Shown: one piece after another, positions 8,582-18,900 of the stretch
How the letters are laid out: each line of letters begins with the position of its first letter
How positions within the stretch are numbered: the first letter of the stretch is position 1
Assembly (NCBI RefSeq): GCF_026427355.1
Contig: NZ_CP102664.1
Location: 868,001 to 932,000, forward strand
Reading direction: 5' to 3'
From: Sphingobium sp. JS3065
GTDB taxonomy: Bacteria; Pseudomonadota; Alphaproteobacteria; Sphingomonadales; Sphingomonadaceae
DNA length: 64,000 bases
Notes under the pieces: model-generated
Database searches by the model: none
What the model saw: only the letters and a program-made list of their open reading frames with translations
What the model was told of the DNA's origin: nothing
Position numbers and translations under genes: made by a program

Positions 8582-8602
8582 CATTCCAGGCCGGAGATCG
8601 TC

Positions 8603-9076
8603 ATGACCGACAGTTTCGATCCCGCCGATGCGGGATGCTGGATGGCGCGCGGCCGTCCGGCTCATCACGCCCATGCGTTGGCCGATGCCTGGCGCCGTTT
8701 CCCCGACCTGCCGAACGATGCGCCCCTCGACGCCCGCATGGCGCGTTCCCGCGAGCGGGTTCAGGCGCTTCGTCCCCTCAACGAAGCGATCGCCCAGGAA
8801 ACCGAGCGCCAGCGCGTGGCCGCGAACTTTGCCTGCATCGAGCGCCAGATCGCCCAGGGCAGCACCGACAGCCGAAACCCCGCGATCCTCCACGGCCGTG
8901 ACGTCCATGGCTATGGCTGGGATGCTGCCGTCGCCTACGCCGACGGACTCTACGCTGCCCGGGCGGGATGGGAATCCAGGCCGCCGTCGCCGCCACGACC
9001 GGGGGATCCCGATGTCCGACGACCTGCCTACCGCCACGGATTTCTGGATGGCGGCGGCCAACCAGACGACATTTTC
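8603..9076 (+). pseudogene. 5' half of a hypothetical gene interrupted by the Tn554-like element
   Basis: 158 codons from ATG 8603 (ribosome binding site GGAGA) read as a normal soluble protein up to ...GGGQPDDIF at 9074-9076. Codons beyond that belong to the inserted element. The reading frame runs on by chance to 9502. Deleting 9077-15060 joins this half to the frame beginning DVARRAFA at 15061, with no frame loss, giving a 412-residue protein. No family recognised. Translation of this half alone would yield a 158-residue fragment plus an element-encoded tail. Confidence 0.75.
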
Positions 9077-9163
9077 TTATCCAGACTCTGTGAGTCTGTC
9101 TTAGCGAGAGCGCCTCCGATACAAGGCGGGGGATATTCGCAACGGATGGATATCACGCGCCCC

Positions 9164-9205
9164 ATCATAATCCTGACCCGGCTTAAGCCGGGTCAGGATT
9201 ATGAT
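9164..9205. repeat. 42-bp perfect palindrome upstream of the first recombinase gene
   Basis: Both arms of 21 bases are perfectly complementary, centred on the CTTAAG between 9184 and 9185 with no loop. The arm from 9165 is TCATAATCCTGACCCGGCTT. It lies between the left terminus of the Tn554-like element and the recombinase start at 9225. It could block read-through transcription, bind a dimeric regulator, or form a cruciform that the recombinases use. Confidence 0.85.
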
Positions 9206-9224
9206 TTGCCGTTTCCGGAGGCCC

Positions 9225-10673
9225 ATGCCGCACCTGTATTTCACCGATCTCGCTGCATTGAAAATGCCTGCCATTGTCGATGGCGCTGTCGATCAACTTA
9301 CCACGGCGGAGATCGCGGCGGCGGAAGACTTCGGTCTTGTCGAGGGCATGCCCTTCATCCTTGGAGAGGACGGCAGCTACGATTACGACCTCAACAGGTT
9401 CTTTCGCGCCGCTCCAACGATGGGTGTGCGGTCGCTAAACAGCCTGCGTGCATATGCGCGCGACATAGTGGTGTGGCTGCGCTTCCTCGCCGAGCGGCGT
9501 GACGGGAAATCGGTCTGGGCGGCGAACCGAGACGACATTGCCGCCTATCATATGGCCCGCCGCCTGTCCTCGCCGCCGCACCGCGTCTCGGCCGCGACCT
9601 GGAATCGCGCGATCGCCGCACTCGACAAGCTCTATCGCTGGGCGGTCGGGGAGAAGCTGATCGACAAGGCGCCCTTCACCTACCGGCAGATGTGGGTGCG
9701 CGGACGCGATGCCGGCGCCATCGGTGTTGCCGCCAACATGGCGCGCGAGCCGGCGGCCCGGAAGCGTAACACGCGGTTCCTGTCGCTCGATCGATACCTG
9801 CTGTTCCGCGATGTCGGGCTGCGCGGCCGCCTCCCCGATGGGCAGGAAGATCCGAGCTGGCGCGGCCGAAACGGTGAGCGCAACGCGCTCTTCGCGGAGC
9901 TGCTGGTGACGACGGGTCTGCGGTTGCAGGAAGGATCGAGCTTGCTGCTCGCGGAACTGCCGATGCCGGACTATCATCACGATCGGCGCTCAATCCCGTT
10001 CCCGATCGCAGCGGCGACGGCCAAGGGGAGCAAGGGGCGCGAGGTTCGGTTGCCGCTGCGGTTGCTTGAACGGTTGCGGGACTATGCCGAGGTGGAACGC
10101 GCGAACGCGCTGGACCGCTACGAGCTGCGTCACAGATGGGAACGGATCGAAGCGCCGCTGATCGTCGCCAGCTACGATCATCAATCGCTGCGCCTTGATG
10201 ACCAGTCGGCCAAACCCGTTCGCTTCGAGGGCCTCAGCTTCAGCGAACGCCGCCGGTTAATCCATCGACAGGCCAGGGTGCCGCTTATGCTCTGGCTGAC
10301 TGAGGGTGGCCTGCCGATGCCGATGGCGTCTTGGGAGGCGGTGTTCATGCGCGCCAGCGCGCGGTGCCGCCGCTTCGGCCTCGACATCGACGTGACGCCG
10401 CACATGCTACGTCACACCTTCGCCGTCCACATGCTGACGCTGTTGTTGCGCGAGCAGATGACGTGGCTTCTGGAGGAACGAGCGGGTCGCATGAGTCCCG
10501 CCTATCGGCGCATGATCGGCGACCCGCTCCTCAAGCTTCAGCGGCTATTGGGCCACAGCCGGATCGAGAGCACCTATATCTACCTCGATCATCTCGACGA
10601 ATGTCAGGCGCTGATCGACGCCGCCGTCGATCAATGGGGGCTGGATGTCGGCGCCGAAAGCATGGCGGCATGA
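9225..10673 (+). CDS. Tyrosine recombinase 1 (TnpA-like)
   Basis: 482 residues. The C-terminal half has the tyrosine-recombinase signature: first arginine in VTTGLRLQEGSSL, then HMLRHTFAVH (H-x-x-R), and the nucleophile tyrosine in GHSRIESTYIYLD. The N-terminal ~120 residues form a core-binding SAM-like domain (KSVWAANRDDIAAYH). It cuts and rejoins DNA through a 3'-phosphotyrosine. The start at 9225 was preferred to the ATG at 9201, which lies inside the palindrome, because GGAGG precedes it (spacing only three bases). Its stop overlaps the next gene's start (ATGA at 10670-10673). Confidence 0.88.
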   Translation: MPHLYFTDLAALKMPAIVDGAVDQLTTAEIAAAEDFGLVEGMPFILGEDGSYDYDLNRFFRAAPTMGVRSLNSLRAYARDIVVWLRFLAERRDGKSVWAANRDDIAAYHMARRLSSPPHRVSAATWNRAIAALDKLYRWAVGEKLIDKAPFTYRQMWVRGRDAGAIGVAANMAREPAARKRNTRFLSLDRYLLFRDVGLRGRLPDGQEDPSWRGRNGERNALFAELLVTTGLRLQEGSSLLLAELPMPDYHHDRRSIPFPIAAATAKGSKGREVRLPLRLLERLRDYAEVERANALDRYELRHRWERIEAPLIVASYDHQSLRLDDQSAKPVRFEGLSFSERRRLIHRQARVPLMLWLTEGGLPMPMASWEAVFMRASARCRRFGLDIDVTPHMLRHTFAVHMLTLLLREQMTWLLEERAGRMSPAYRRMIGDPLLKLQRLLGHSRIESTYIYLDHLDECQALIDAAVDQWGLDVGAESMAA

Positions 10674-12496
10674 AGGGCCGGGGCCGTCGGGCAACCTTCC
10701 CGGAGATCGATGCCCCGCCGCCCGAGGAGGTCGCTCGAACCAAAATCATCGAGACCGCAGACCCGCGCCGCTTCCACGTCGTCCTCGATAGCGGCGACGC
10801 GCAAGAAGTCGACCTGACCCAGTGGTCGCACCCGTCGTTCTCGACCGCAATGGCGCCGCTCCTCCACGAACATATCCGCCAGCTGGGACCGGCGCCGATC
10901 GGGCGATCCATCTACTACAAGGTGCACGAGCTCAAGTCCTTCTGGACGTTCCTCGATGCGACCGACATGAAGATCGACGGTCTCGACGATCTGACGGCCG
11001 ACCTCATCGACAGCTACGAGGGCTGGCTGAGGCAGAACGGCAAAGCCGAACATCGTCTTCGGCGCCTGCTAAGCGCGCTGATCGCTTTGTTGCGTATGGC
11101 GGCCGAGAACCATCCGGGTCGCTTCCCGCCCACGCTGGAATACCGGCTAAGCTGGCTCAGCGGCGGCGAGTATATCTATCCCCGTGTGCGGGATGCTTAC
11201 AGCAGCGGTGTCGCGACCGCGCTTCGGGTGGCCGCCAGAAGGCAGATCGCCGAGGCGGCGGCGCGAATCCTGCTCGGCGACGACATGCCCGCGCCGAGGG
11301 CGGACATCGCCGCGCACCCGAAGCTAAACGGCCTCTATGCCGAGGTCCTTGTCGCACTCGCCCGTGACGGAGCGCTCTGCTCGCGAGTCCCGCCGTTGCT
11401 GCACCTCAAGCGCGGCACTCATAACAACGGTCGACCTAATCTGAGCAGCACGACGCTGCATGGCGCCCTCTATCTGACCCGCCTCGATCTCATCGCCTTC
11501 CTCGTGCTGCTGTCGTTGGACACTGGCATGGAGATCGAATGCGTGAAGGGCCTCAAGGCTGACTGCCTTCGCAACCCCACGCGCGGCTATGTCGAGATCG
11601 AATACTGCAAGCGGCGCGCGCAGGGTGCGGAATGGAAGCACCTGCGGATACGCGACGGCGCCAGCTCGACCCCCGGCGCGATCGTCCGTCTGGCGATCAG
11701 CCTGACGGAACGCGCGCGCCGATATCTTGGCACGGATGGACTCTGGGCCTGGTGGGACGGCTTTAAGCTCCTCGAGGGAAAGAACAGTCGTAGATCCGTC
11801 GATGCGTTCGTCGCGCACCACCGGCTTGTGGATGACGATGGCCGACCGCTTCACCTGCATCTGTCGCGGCTGCGCAAGACCCACAAGGCCGAACGCTATC
11901 TACATACCCAAGGCCAGCTCGCCGACTTCGCGATCGGTCACTCGATCGCTGTCGCGGCCAATCACTATGCCGACATCCCGGCGCTGCGGCACGTTCACGA
12001 ACAAACGGTTGCCAGCGCCCTCTATGACGCACTGGACACCGCGTTCAGACCGACGCTCGTCCCGCCGGAGATCGAGGAGGCAGTCCGCGCCGACCCGCAA
12101 TCCATAGAGCTTCCCATCGCGGCCGAGCAGGTTCCTGCGCTACTTGCCGGCGACGAGGATGTGTGGCTGGCGAGCTGCGGCGGCTATTATGCCAGCCCGT
12201 TCGCGTCGGTTGGGGAGCCGTGCCCCACACCGTTCTGGGGCTGCCTTGAATGCAAAAATGCCGTGATCACCGCCCGCAAGCTGCCGGCGCTGATCGCCTT
12301 CGACACCTTCATGATCGAGCAGCGTGGCGCGATGGACGAAGCCGCCTGGTCGGCCCGGTTCGGCCGTGCCCATCGTCGTATCGCCGAGCAGATCATTCCG
12401 GCCTTCCCGCCGCAGCTCGTGGCGGACGCGCGCGCGGCAGCCGTAAAGGACGGATCGAGCCCCGACTATCTGCCCCCCGAGGTCCGCGTATGGTGA
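10670..12496 (+). CDS. Tyrosine recombinase-like protein 2 (TnpB-like), first arginine not evident
   Basis: 608 residues, with an N-terminal core-binding region and a recombinase-like C-terminal part. LSRLRKTHKAERYL and GHSIAVAANHYAD carry R-x-x-H-like and final-tyrosine motifs. Where the first catalytic arginine normally sits (T-G-M-R-x-x-E), the sequence reads DTGMEIECVKGL, so an acid replaces it. This suggests a partner with altered or no strand-transfer activity, but it could also be a family-specific arrangement. A C-terminal region with cysteines (CPTPFWGCLECKNA) may bind zinc. It overlaps gene 1 by four bases and gene 3 by seven. Confidence 0.8.
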   Translation: MKGRGRRATFPEIDAPPPEEVARTKIIETADPRRFHVVLDSGDAQEVDLTQWSHPSFSTAMAPLLHEHIRQLGPAPIGRSIYYKVHELKSFWTFLDATDMKIDGLDDLTADLIDSYEGWLRQNGKAEHRLRRLLSALIALLRMAAENHPGRFPPTLEYRLSWLSGGEYIYPRVRDAYSSGVATALRVAARRQIAEAAARILLGDDMPAPRADIAAHPKLNGLYAEVLVALARDGALCSRVPPLLHLKRGTHNNGRPNLSSTTLHGALYLTRLDLIAFLVLLSLDTGMEIECVKGLKADCLRNPTRGYVEIEYCKRRAQGAEWKHLRIRDGASSTPGAIVRLAISLTERARRYLGTDGLWAWWDGFKLLEGKNSRRSVDAFVAHHRLVDDDGRPLHLHLSRLRKTHKAERYLHTQGQLADFAIGHSIAVAANHYADIPALRHVHEQTVASALYDALDTAFRPTLVPPEIEEAVRADPQSIELPIAAEQVPALLAGDEDVWLASCGGYYASPFASVGEPCPTPFWGCLECKNAVITARKLPALIAFDTFMIEQRGAMDEAAWSARFGRAHRRIAEQIIPAFPPQLVADARAAAVKDGSSPDYLPPEVRVW

Positions 12497-14649
12497 GGTA
12501 TCTTCCCGTTGCCGAGGTTCGGTCCCCGGCTTCGATCTACCGCGACGACGCCGATATCGTGCTCGCCTCGGTGCCGCTCAGGGACGACACGGATCGCGAC
12601 CATCTGTCGCGGTTCGGCGACGACCGATGGGACATGGCGCCGGGGGTCTTCCAGACTCGCGCGCGGCGCGCGCCCCAGGTACTCGACTTCACCGACATAG
12701 CTTGTCCGGTCGAGCGCCTCATCGCCAAGGAATATATCTTCGCCAGCCTCAACACCCGCGTCGGTGCCGGACGGCGCCGCATGCTTCCGTTATCGGCACG
12801 GACGGCGTTCCAGAACCTCCAGCGCTTCATGGTTTACGTCCGGGAACAGCATGGCCGGTTCGATATGTCGCTGATCGACCAGGAGACGATCGACGCCTAC
12901 CGATCGATGCTGGCTGCCACGCTCTCCGCAGGCCCGTATCTCTTCGCGCGATATCTGAAACCGATCGTCGAGCTACGCCGGCTCGCGCCCTATCTGACCT
13001 GCGGCGGCCTCACCTTCCTGCCCTGGGGCGGCCGCACGCTCTATCGCGTCGCCGGCTGCAATGGCACGCAGCCGAGCGAGAACCGGACGCCGCGTATCCC
13101 AGAGTCGGTGATAGGCACGTTGCTGCACTGGTCGCTCAAATATATCGACCTGTTCTCGGCGGACATCTTCGCCGCGCGCACCGAGTTGACGGCACTGCTA
13201 GCGAAACGCGCGGCGAGACCGCAGGTCCGTAAGCGGGCTGACGTCATCGCGCGCGTCAACGCATGGATCAAGGAACGTCGGCAATCGGGGCGGGGCATCC
13301 CCGTCTGGGACAATCGGGACAGGATGGGAGCCGCGGCCGCGATGGCGCGTGACACGCCGATGCGCGGGGAGGTTATCAATATACAGCTGATCTCAATGCA
13401 GATCGACGTGAGCATGAAGTCGATCGCCGTCAACGGAAATGCCCACTCCTTGCTCAGGGAAGCGGCGGTCGAGCTGGGTATCGAGCGCGGCGGCATGGAC
13501 ACGCCGATCTCGATCGACCCAGACACCGGGTTGCCCTGGCGCGTTCGGTTCGATCCGCGCAGCCTGGTCGACGAAGAGGTCAACCTCCAGACCGCCGCCT
13601 ACATCTTGTGCGCCTATCTTAGCGGAATGCGCGACGCTGAACTCCAGGCGATGCGGCGTGGTGCCGTTGCGCGTTCGCGCAGCGCCGACGGCCTGGTCGA
13701 GCGGCTCGCCATCCGCAGTACGATCTACAAGGATCGAGGCACCCGCGGCGAGCCCGCCGAATGGATCACGATCGCGCCGGTCGATCGGGCGGTTGCCGTC
13801 GCGGAACGCCTCGCCGAGGAACATCGCCGCCAGCGCGGCGAGGATGAACTCTGGTTCACCCTCAACGAAATCAACAAGGCGCCCGAACGTGGCATCCCGG
13901 ACATCGTAATCCAGATCAACCGCCTCCGTAAACTCATCGACGAGCGCTATGGCGCTTCGGGTCAGCCGATCTTCCCGTTGGTGGAAGGGCGATCGTGGTC
14001 ATTTACCACCAGGCAGTTCCGGCGGACGCTGGCCTGGTACATCGCCAACCGTCCGTTCGGCGTCGTGGCCGGGAAGATCCAGTATAAACATGCTTCGGTC
14101 GCTATGTTCGATGGCTATGCGGGATCGTCAGCGTCGGGCTTCCGTCAAGAGGTGGAGCAGGAACGGGCGCTCGGACAACTCGACGATATCGTCGAGCATT
14201 ACGAAGCCCACCTTCGCTCCGAACGCATAGCTGGCCCCGCAGCGACGCGCCTCGCCCAAGAATATGATCGCGTGCAGCGCGAGCTTGACCCATTCCCTGG
14301 GCGCATCGTTGACAAGGGGCGGATCAGGGCAATGCTCGCGCACCTGGCGCGAACCCTCTATGTTGGCCACCTGACCGACTGCTTCTTCGACCCCGCGACG
14401 GCGCTATGCCTGGACAAGCGGGGGATCGACCGGCGGACAAACCCGCTTCAATCGCAATGCGCGCCTGATCGATGTCCGAACTCCTGTATCACGCTCCGGC
14501 ACTTGCCGGTCTGGGAAGCCTCGATCGCCGAGACAGATGCGTTGTTGCAGAGCAAGCGCCTGTCCCGCGTCCAGCGTGAAGCGCTCCGCCGCGACAATGA
14601 TCGCAAACGCAAGCTGATCGCACCTCTGAAAACAGGGGGTGCCGAATGA
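12490..14649 (+). CDS. Tyrosine recombinase-like protein 3 (large)
   Basis: 719 residues, the largest of the trio. The first arginine is visible in AYLSGMRDAELQAM. The box II equivalent is FRRTLAW (H replaced by F). The terminal motif is YKHASVAMFDGYAG, whose last tyrosine is the expected nucleophile. A cysteine cluster near the C-terminus (CAPDRCPNSC) may hold zinc. The ATG at 12490 overlaps the previous gene by seven bases, and the stop overlaps the small HTH gene (ATGA 14646-14649). All three recombinases are presumably translated from one message and act together on the element ends. Confidence 0.82.
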   Translation: MVRYLPVAEVRSPASIYRDDADIVLASVPLRDDTDRDHLSRFGDDRWDMAPGVFQTRARRAPQVLDFTDIACPVERLIAKEYIFASLNTRVGAGRRRMLPLSARTAFQNLQRFMVYVREQHGRFDMSLIDQETIDAYRSMLAATLSAGPYLFARYLKPIVELRRLAPYLTCGGLTFLPWGGRTLYRVAGCNGTQPSENRTPRIPESVIGTLLHWSLKYIDLFSADIFAARTELTALLAKRAARPQVRKRADVIARVNAWIKERRQSGRGIPVWDNRDRMGAAAAMARDTPMRGEVINIQLISMQIDVSMKSIAVNGNAHSLLREAAVELGIERGGMDTPISIDPDTGLPWRVRFDPRSLVDEEVNLQTAAYILCAYLSGMRDAELQAMRRGAVARSRSADGLVERLAIRSTIYKDRGTRGEPAEWITIAPVDRAVAVAERLAEEHRRQRGEDELWFTLNEINKAPERGIPDIVIQINRLRKLIDERYGASGQPIFPLVEGRSWSFTTRQFRRTLAWYIANRPFGVVAGKIQYKHASVAMFDGYAGSSASGFRQEVEQERALGQLDDIVEHYEAHLRSERIAGPAATRLAQEYDRVQRELDPFPGRIVDKGRIRAMLAHLARTLYVGHLTDCFFDPATALCLDKRGIDRRTNPLQSQCAPDRCPNSCITLRHLPVWEASIAETDALLQSKRLSRVQREALRRDNDRKRKLIAPLKTGGAE

Positions 14650-15041
14650 CGCCGCCCGTCAGCCGCACGACCGAGGAAGCACTGAGACAGGCGTTGGCGC
14701 GCCTCATGGACGGATGCCCGACGCGGACCGATGGCCGCCTTACCGTCGCCAACCTCGCACGCGAAGCCGGCGTGAGCCGGGCCACGGCGAACCGCGCCAC
14801 GGCCGTCCTGGCCGCCTGTCATGAAGCGATCGCCGCCGCCAGAGTGAGAGGGGCGGCCCCGGCGGGCGGGCCTGAGAAGGGAAGAGAGGAGCGCCGAACG
14901 GCGCATATCCGCGCCCAGCACATACAGGTCCGAGCCCTGCAAAAAGGGCAGGAAGAGCAACGCGCTTCGCGCGCCGCTGTCCTGCCGTTCCGGAGAAACG
15001 CCCATGCTCAGCCCCGCAAAAAAGGAGATGAGACACCCTAG
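14646..15041 (+). CDS. Small HTH protein of the element (TnpC/DUF6262-like)
   Basis: 131 residues. The N-terminal half contains a helix-turn-helix (LTVANLAREAGVSRATANRA). The C-terminal half is basic and helical, with coiled-coil character (REERRTAHIRAQHIQVRALQKGQEEQRA). In Tn554-type transposons the last gene, tnpC, encodes a small accessory protein that affects frequency and orientation of transposition; this gene holds the corresponding place. It overlaps gene 3 by four bases and ends three bases before the right terminal repeat region, so the coding content reaches almost to the element end. Confidence 0.72.
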   Translation: MTPPVSRTTEEALRQALARLMDGCPTRTDGRLTVANLAREAGVSRATANRATAVLAACHEAIAAARVRGAAPAGGPEKGREERRTAHIRAQHIQVRALQKGQEEQRASRAAVLPFRRNAHAQPRKKGDETP

Positions 15042-15060
15042 ACAGTTTAGATAACTCTTC

Positions 15061-15825
15061 GACGTCGCCCGTCGAGCTTTCGCTGCCACACCCTCCGAGC
15101 CCAATCGCACCGAGAATGCGCAGCCGGGACGGCCGCTCCCCAGCGAGTGGTCGCACCCCACCGACGTCCCGGCACCGGCATCCTGGCATCGCCGCGTCCT
15201 TCTGCTCGGCGCGACTGAACTCGCGACGGGCACAATCGGCATCCTGGCCATGCTACGCGAACGACCCGGACACGAAGCTATCGCGCTTTATGCCGTTAGC
15301 GCCGAAACCGGGCTCCGCCCCTTTTCGCTCTCGTCCGGGCCTACGCCTGCCGACGCGACGGTGACGCGCCAGACTCTGCGCCAAGGCGACTATTCCGATA
15401 TTCTCGTCGTCGTGGACCCCACTGAACTCGAACGGCTCGATGCGGACGCCGATATCCTCCCGCTCACCCGAACAATGGAGCGCACGCGCAATTCGGCGCT
15501 GCAACAGCGAGCCCAGTTCCGCCTCTGGCTCGCACGAGGCCGAGCGCCCGGCGATCAATTTGCCGGTGGCCATATCCGCTGGAGCAAGATGGCCGCCGGG
15601 CTGTCGGGCCGCCTCGGGGATTTCACCGCGCGCTATGCCGGTCCGGCGCGGCCCCGCGGCCACCGGATCATCGTCGAGGACATGAGCGGCAGGTTGGCGC
15701 TCGGATACCGCACGCCGCTCGGCCGCGAACTCCAGCCCGAGATCGTGATCGGCAACAAGGCGCATGCCCGGACCGCGATAGCCGATCTGCTGCGCCAATA
15801 TGCCGCGTCGCTTCGTCTCGGCTGA
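15061..15825 (+). pseudogene. 3' half of the hypothetical gene interrupted by the Tn554-like element
   Basis: 254 codons in frame with the 5' half at 8603-9076 once the insertion is removed. An in-frame TAA at 15052-15054, within the element's terminal repeat, blocks any upstream start. The first in-frame ATG is at 15250, so a 191-residue fragment could be made at best. The segment looks like conserved protein (WHRRVLLLGATELATGTIG, SDILVVVDPTELERLDADAD), and its end has alternating helical character (HARTAIADLLRQYAASLRLG). No domain was recognised. Confidence 0.75.
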
Positions 15826-15946
15826 CCTGACGCCTGAAACGACGCCCGACCCGGGGCTTCCCATCACGCCCTGATCCCCGACCAGCCCGACACGCTTGTG
15901 GGCCGCCGCGCTGCGCCCGCGAACCCACCAAAAAAGGAAGCATTCC

Positions 15947-18900
15947 ATGCGAAACAGTGCATCCGCGCTGGCTCTCCAGCTATGCCTCGACTTCGACCAG
16001 CCCGCCAGACCGCCCGATCCAGCGCCCGATGCAGCGATCGTCTCCCAGCTTTGCGAGCCCACGCTCTTCTCGCTGGCACCGGCGGAGGTGCTTGCCGATC
16101 CGCCTCCGGCCGAACCCATCGATTTCTCCTTCGCCGCCGGTCGGGTGCTGGCGTCGTCATGGAAGGGCCGCGCGCAGGACAATATCGAGGCGATCCGGCT
16201 GCTGAACCTCTTGGACCGCGAACAACGAGGGGCGACGCCGGCCGAGCAGGAAGCCATCGCGAAGTTCATCGGCTTCGGCGCCTCCGAGCTTGCGAACAAT
16301 ATCTTCGCCGATCGCGCGGGCACATTCCGCGATGGCTGGGAGGAACTGGGGCAGGGCCTTGCCGCGGAGACGACCGATGCCGAACTCCAGTCGCTCAAGC
16401 GGGCGACGCAATACGCCCATTACACGCCCGAATATATTGTCCGCGCCATGTGGGATGCCGCCCGCATCCTCGGCTTCACCGGCGGCCAGGTTCTGGAACC
16501 CGGATGCGGCAGCGGCCTGTTCATGGGGCTGCGGCCCGACTGGCTGGCGAGCGACACGATGTTCGTCGGCATCGAGAACGATCCCGTCACCGCCCGCGTC
16601 GCGAGCGCGCTCTATCCGGGGCAGATCATCCGCTGCATCGATTTCGACAAGGCTTCGCTGCCGCGCGACTTCGACCTCGCCATCGGCAATCCCCCGTTCT
16701 CGAACCTCAGCATCCAGAACAAGACCAGCCTCGGCCGGCTTGGCCTGTCGCTCCACGATTTCTTCATCGCGAAATCGCTGGAGCATCTTCGCCCCGGCGG
16801 CGTCGCCCTGTTCGTGACCTCGCGCTATTCGCTCGACAAGAGCGACCCCAAGGCCCGCAGTCATATTGATACCATCGCCGATTTCCTCGGCGCGGTGCGT
16901 CTTCCCGGCCGGGTCATGCGGCAGGAAGCGGGCACCGATGTCGTCGTCGATATCCTACTCTTCCGCAAGCGCGAGCCAGACAACCTCGGCGCCGGACACA
17001 AGTGGATCGATCTGGCCGATATTCCCGATAGCGACGAGGGCGAGGGACCGCTGCGGATCAACCGCTATTTCCTCGACAATCCTGGTCATGTCCTTGGGCG
17101 CCATGAATGGAAAAGCGGCCAGTTCGGCATGGACTATCACTGCGCCGCCGAGCCGGGCATCGACCTTGGGCAGGCTCTCATCGCTACCCTGTCGGGAATC
17201 GCATCCCGATACGAAGGCACCTGCCGCCCCATCCATCGCACGACGTCGCTGCGTGACCGGGTCGACGTCTCGCTCGACCTTGAGATCGGTACGGCGGCGG
17301 ATGAGGCCGAGTTCAAGGAAGGCAGCTATCTCGTATCGGGCGGCGTTCTGCACCAGATCGTCGACGGCATGCCGACCGTCGTCGATGTCAAATCAGGGCG
17401 AGGCACCACGGGCCTGTTCGCCAGGCACGCCAGTATCATCAAGGCGCTGATCCCGATCCGCGATGCGGTTCGCGCGATCCTGCGGGCGCAGCTGAACGAC
17501 CAGCCCTATGCGGCGTCCCAGGAGAAGCTGCTCGCGCACTATCGGCAGTTCACGAAGAAATACGGCCCGATCAACCGGACCATCACCAGCATCCGCGCCG
17601 ATCCCGACACCGGCGCCGAGAAGGAATATCAGCGCCGCCCGAACCTCCAGCCTTTCCTTGACGATCCCGACGTCTGGCTGGTCGCGTCGATCGAGGCCTA
17701 TGACGAGGCGAGCGATACCGGCACGCCGGGCGCGATCTTCACCGAACGTGTCGTCAAACCGCCAGTCGCCCATGAAATCCACTCGGCGCAGGATGCGCTG
17801 GCGGTGTCGCTCCACGAGCGCGGCCGCGTCGATCTCCCGCTGATCGCCGGCCTGCTCGGCGTCACCGAGGCCGAGGCCCTCGCGGATCTCGCCGACGACG
17901 TCTATCTCGACCCCGTCCGCACCACGCCCCATTTCGACAACTGGGTTACGGCGGACGAAGCCCTGTCAGGACCGGTGCGGACCAAGCTCGCTCTTGCCCG
18001 CGAGAATGCCGAAGCCGATCCGCGCTTCCATGCCGTCGCCACCGCGCTCGAAGCGGTCCAGCCGGTCGACCTCAAACCCAGCGAGATCACCGCGCGTCTC
18101 GGCGCGCCCTGGATTCCTACCAGGGTCATCGAAACCTTCGTCGCGGAGATCATGGAGGTCGAGACCACCATCTATCATACCGTCGATATTGCGAGTTGGA
18201 CCGTCGACAAGCTCCCATTCGCCGGACATGTCAGTTCCACCTCGACCTGGGGCACGGCGCGCCGCGGCGCCGCGGACCTGCTCGAAGATGCCCTCAATTC
18301 CCATATCCCCAAGATCTACGATGTTCACCGCGAAGCTGACGGTTCGGAGCGCCGCGAGCTCAACGTCACCGACACCGAAGCCGCCAAGGAAAAGCTTGCA
18401 GGCATCAAGTCGACCTTCGAGACCTGGGTCTGGCAAGACAGCGAACGCGCCGATCGCCTGGTCCGCATCTACAACGACGCCTACAACAACCTCGTTCCCC
18501 GGACGTTCAACGGCAGGCATCTGACGCTTCCGGGCGCGTCGACCACCATCCAGATGCGCGACCATCAGAAGCGCGTTGTCTGGCGGATCGTCGCCGCGGG
18601 CTCGACCTATGTAGCTCATAGCGTCGGCGCGGGCAAAACCTTCAGCCTGTGCGCCGCCGTGATGGAGCAGCGCCGTCTCGGCCTTGCCAACAAGCCGATG
18701 ATCGCGGTGCCCAATCATTGTCTCGCGCAGATCGCGCGCGAGTTTCTGATGCTCTATCCCACGGCGCGCATCCTTGTCGCCGACGACACCAACTTCATCA
18801 AGGAGAAGCGGCGGCGGTTCCTGGCCCGCGCGGCGACCGGCAACTGGGACGCGATCATCATCACCCATGATGCGTTCAAGTTCATCCCCACCCCGGCAGC

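Larger units (their letters stand above)
9077..15054 (+). mobile_element. Tn554-like element with three tyrosine recombinase genes
   Basis: A 5,978-bp insertion defined by the interrupted gene and by imperfect terminal inverted repeats: TTATCCAGACT at 9077-9087 and, on the minus strand, TTATCTAAACT at 15044-15054 (9 of 11 identical). Each end is bordered by a related hexamer, ATTTTC (9071-9076) on the left and CTCTTC (15055-15060) on the right. This is what a six-base crossover region exchanged by Tn554-type recombinases would leave. A second small inverted repeat, CAGACT-ctgtg-AGTCTG, lies at 9082-9098 inside the left end. The element carries tnpA/tnpB/tnpC-like recombinase genes plus one small HTH gene, all overlapping, and no cargo. 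Confidence 0.8.

Noticed and set aside
8603..9502. A 299-codon gene running into the recombinase gene
   Set aside because: Codons after 9076 are element sequence; the frame reads through by chance and overlaps the true recombinase.
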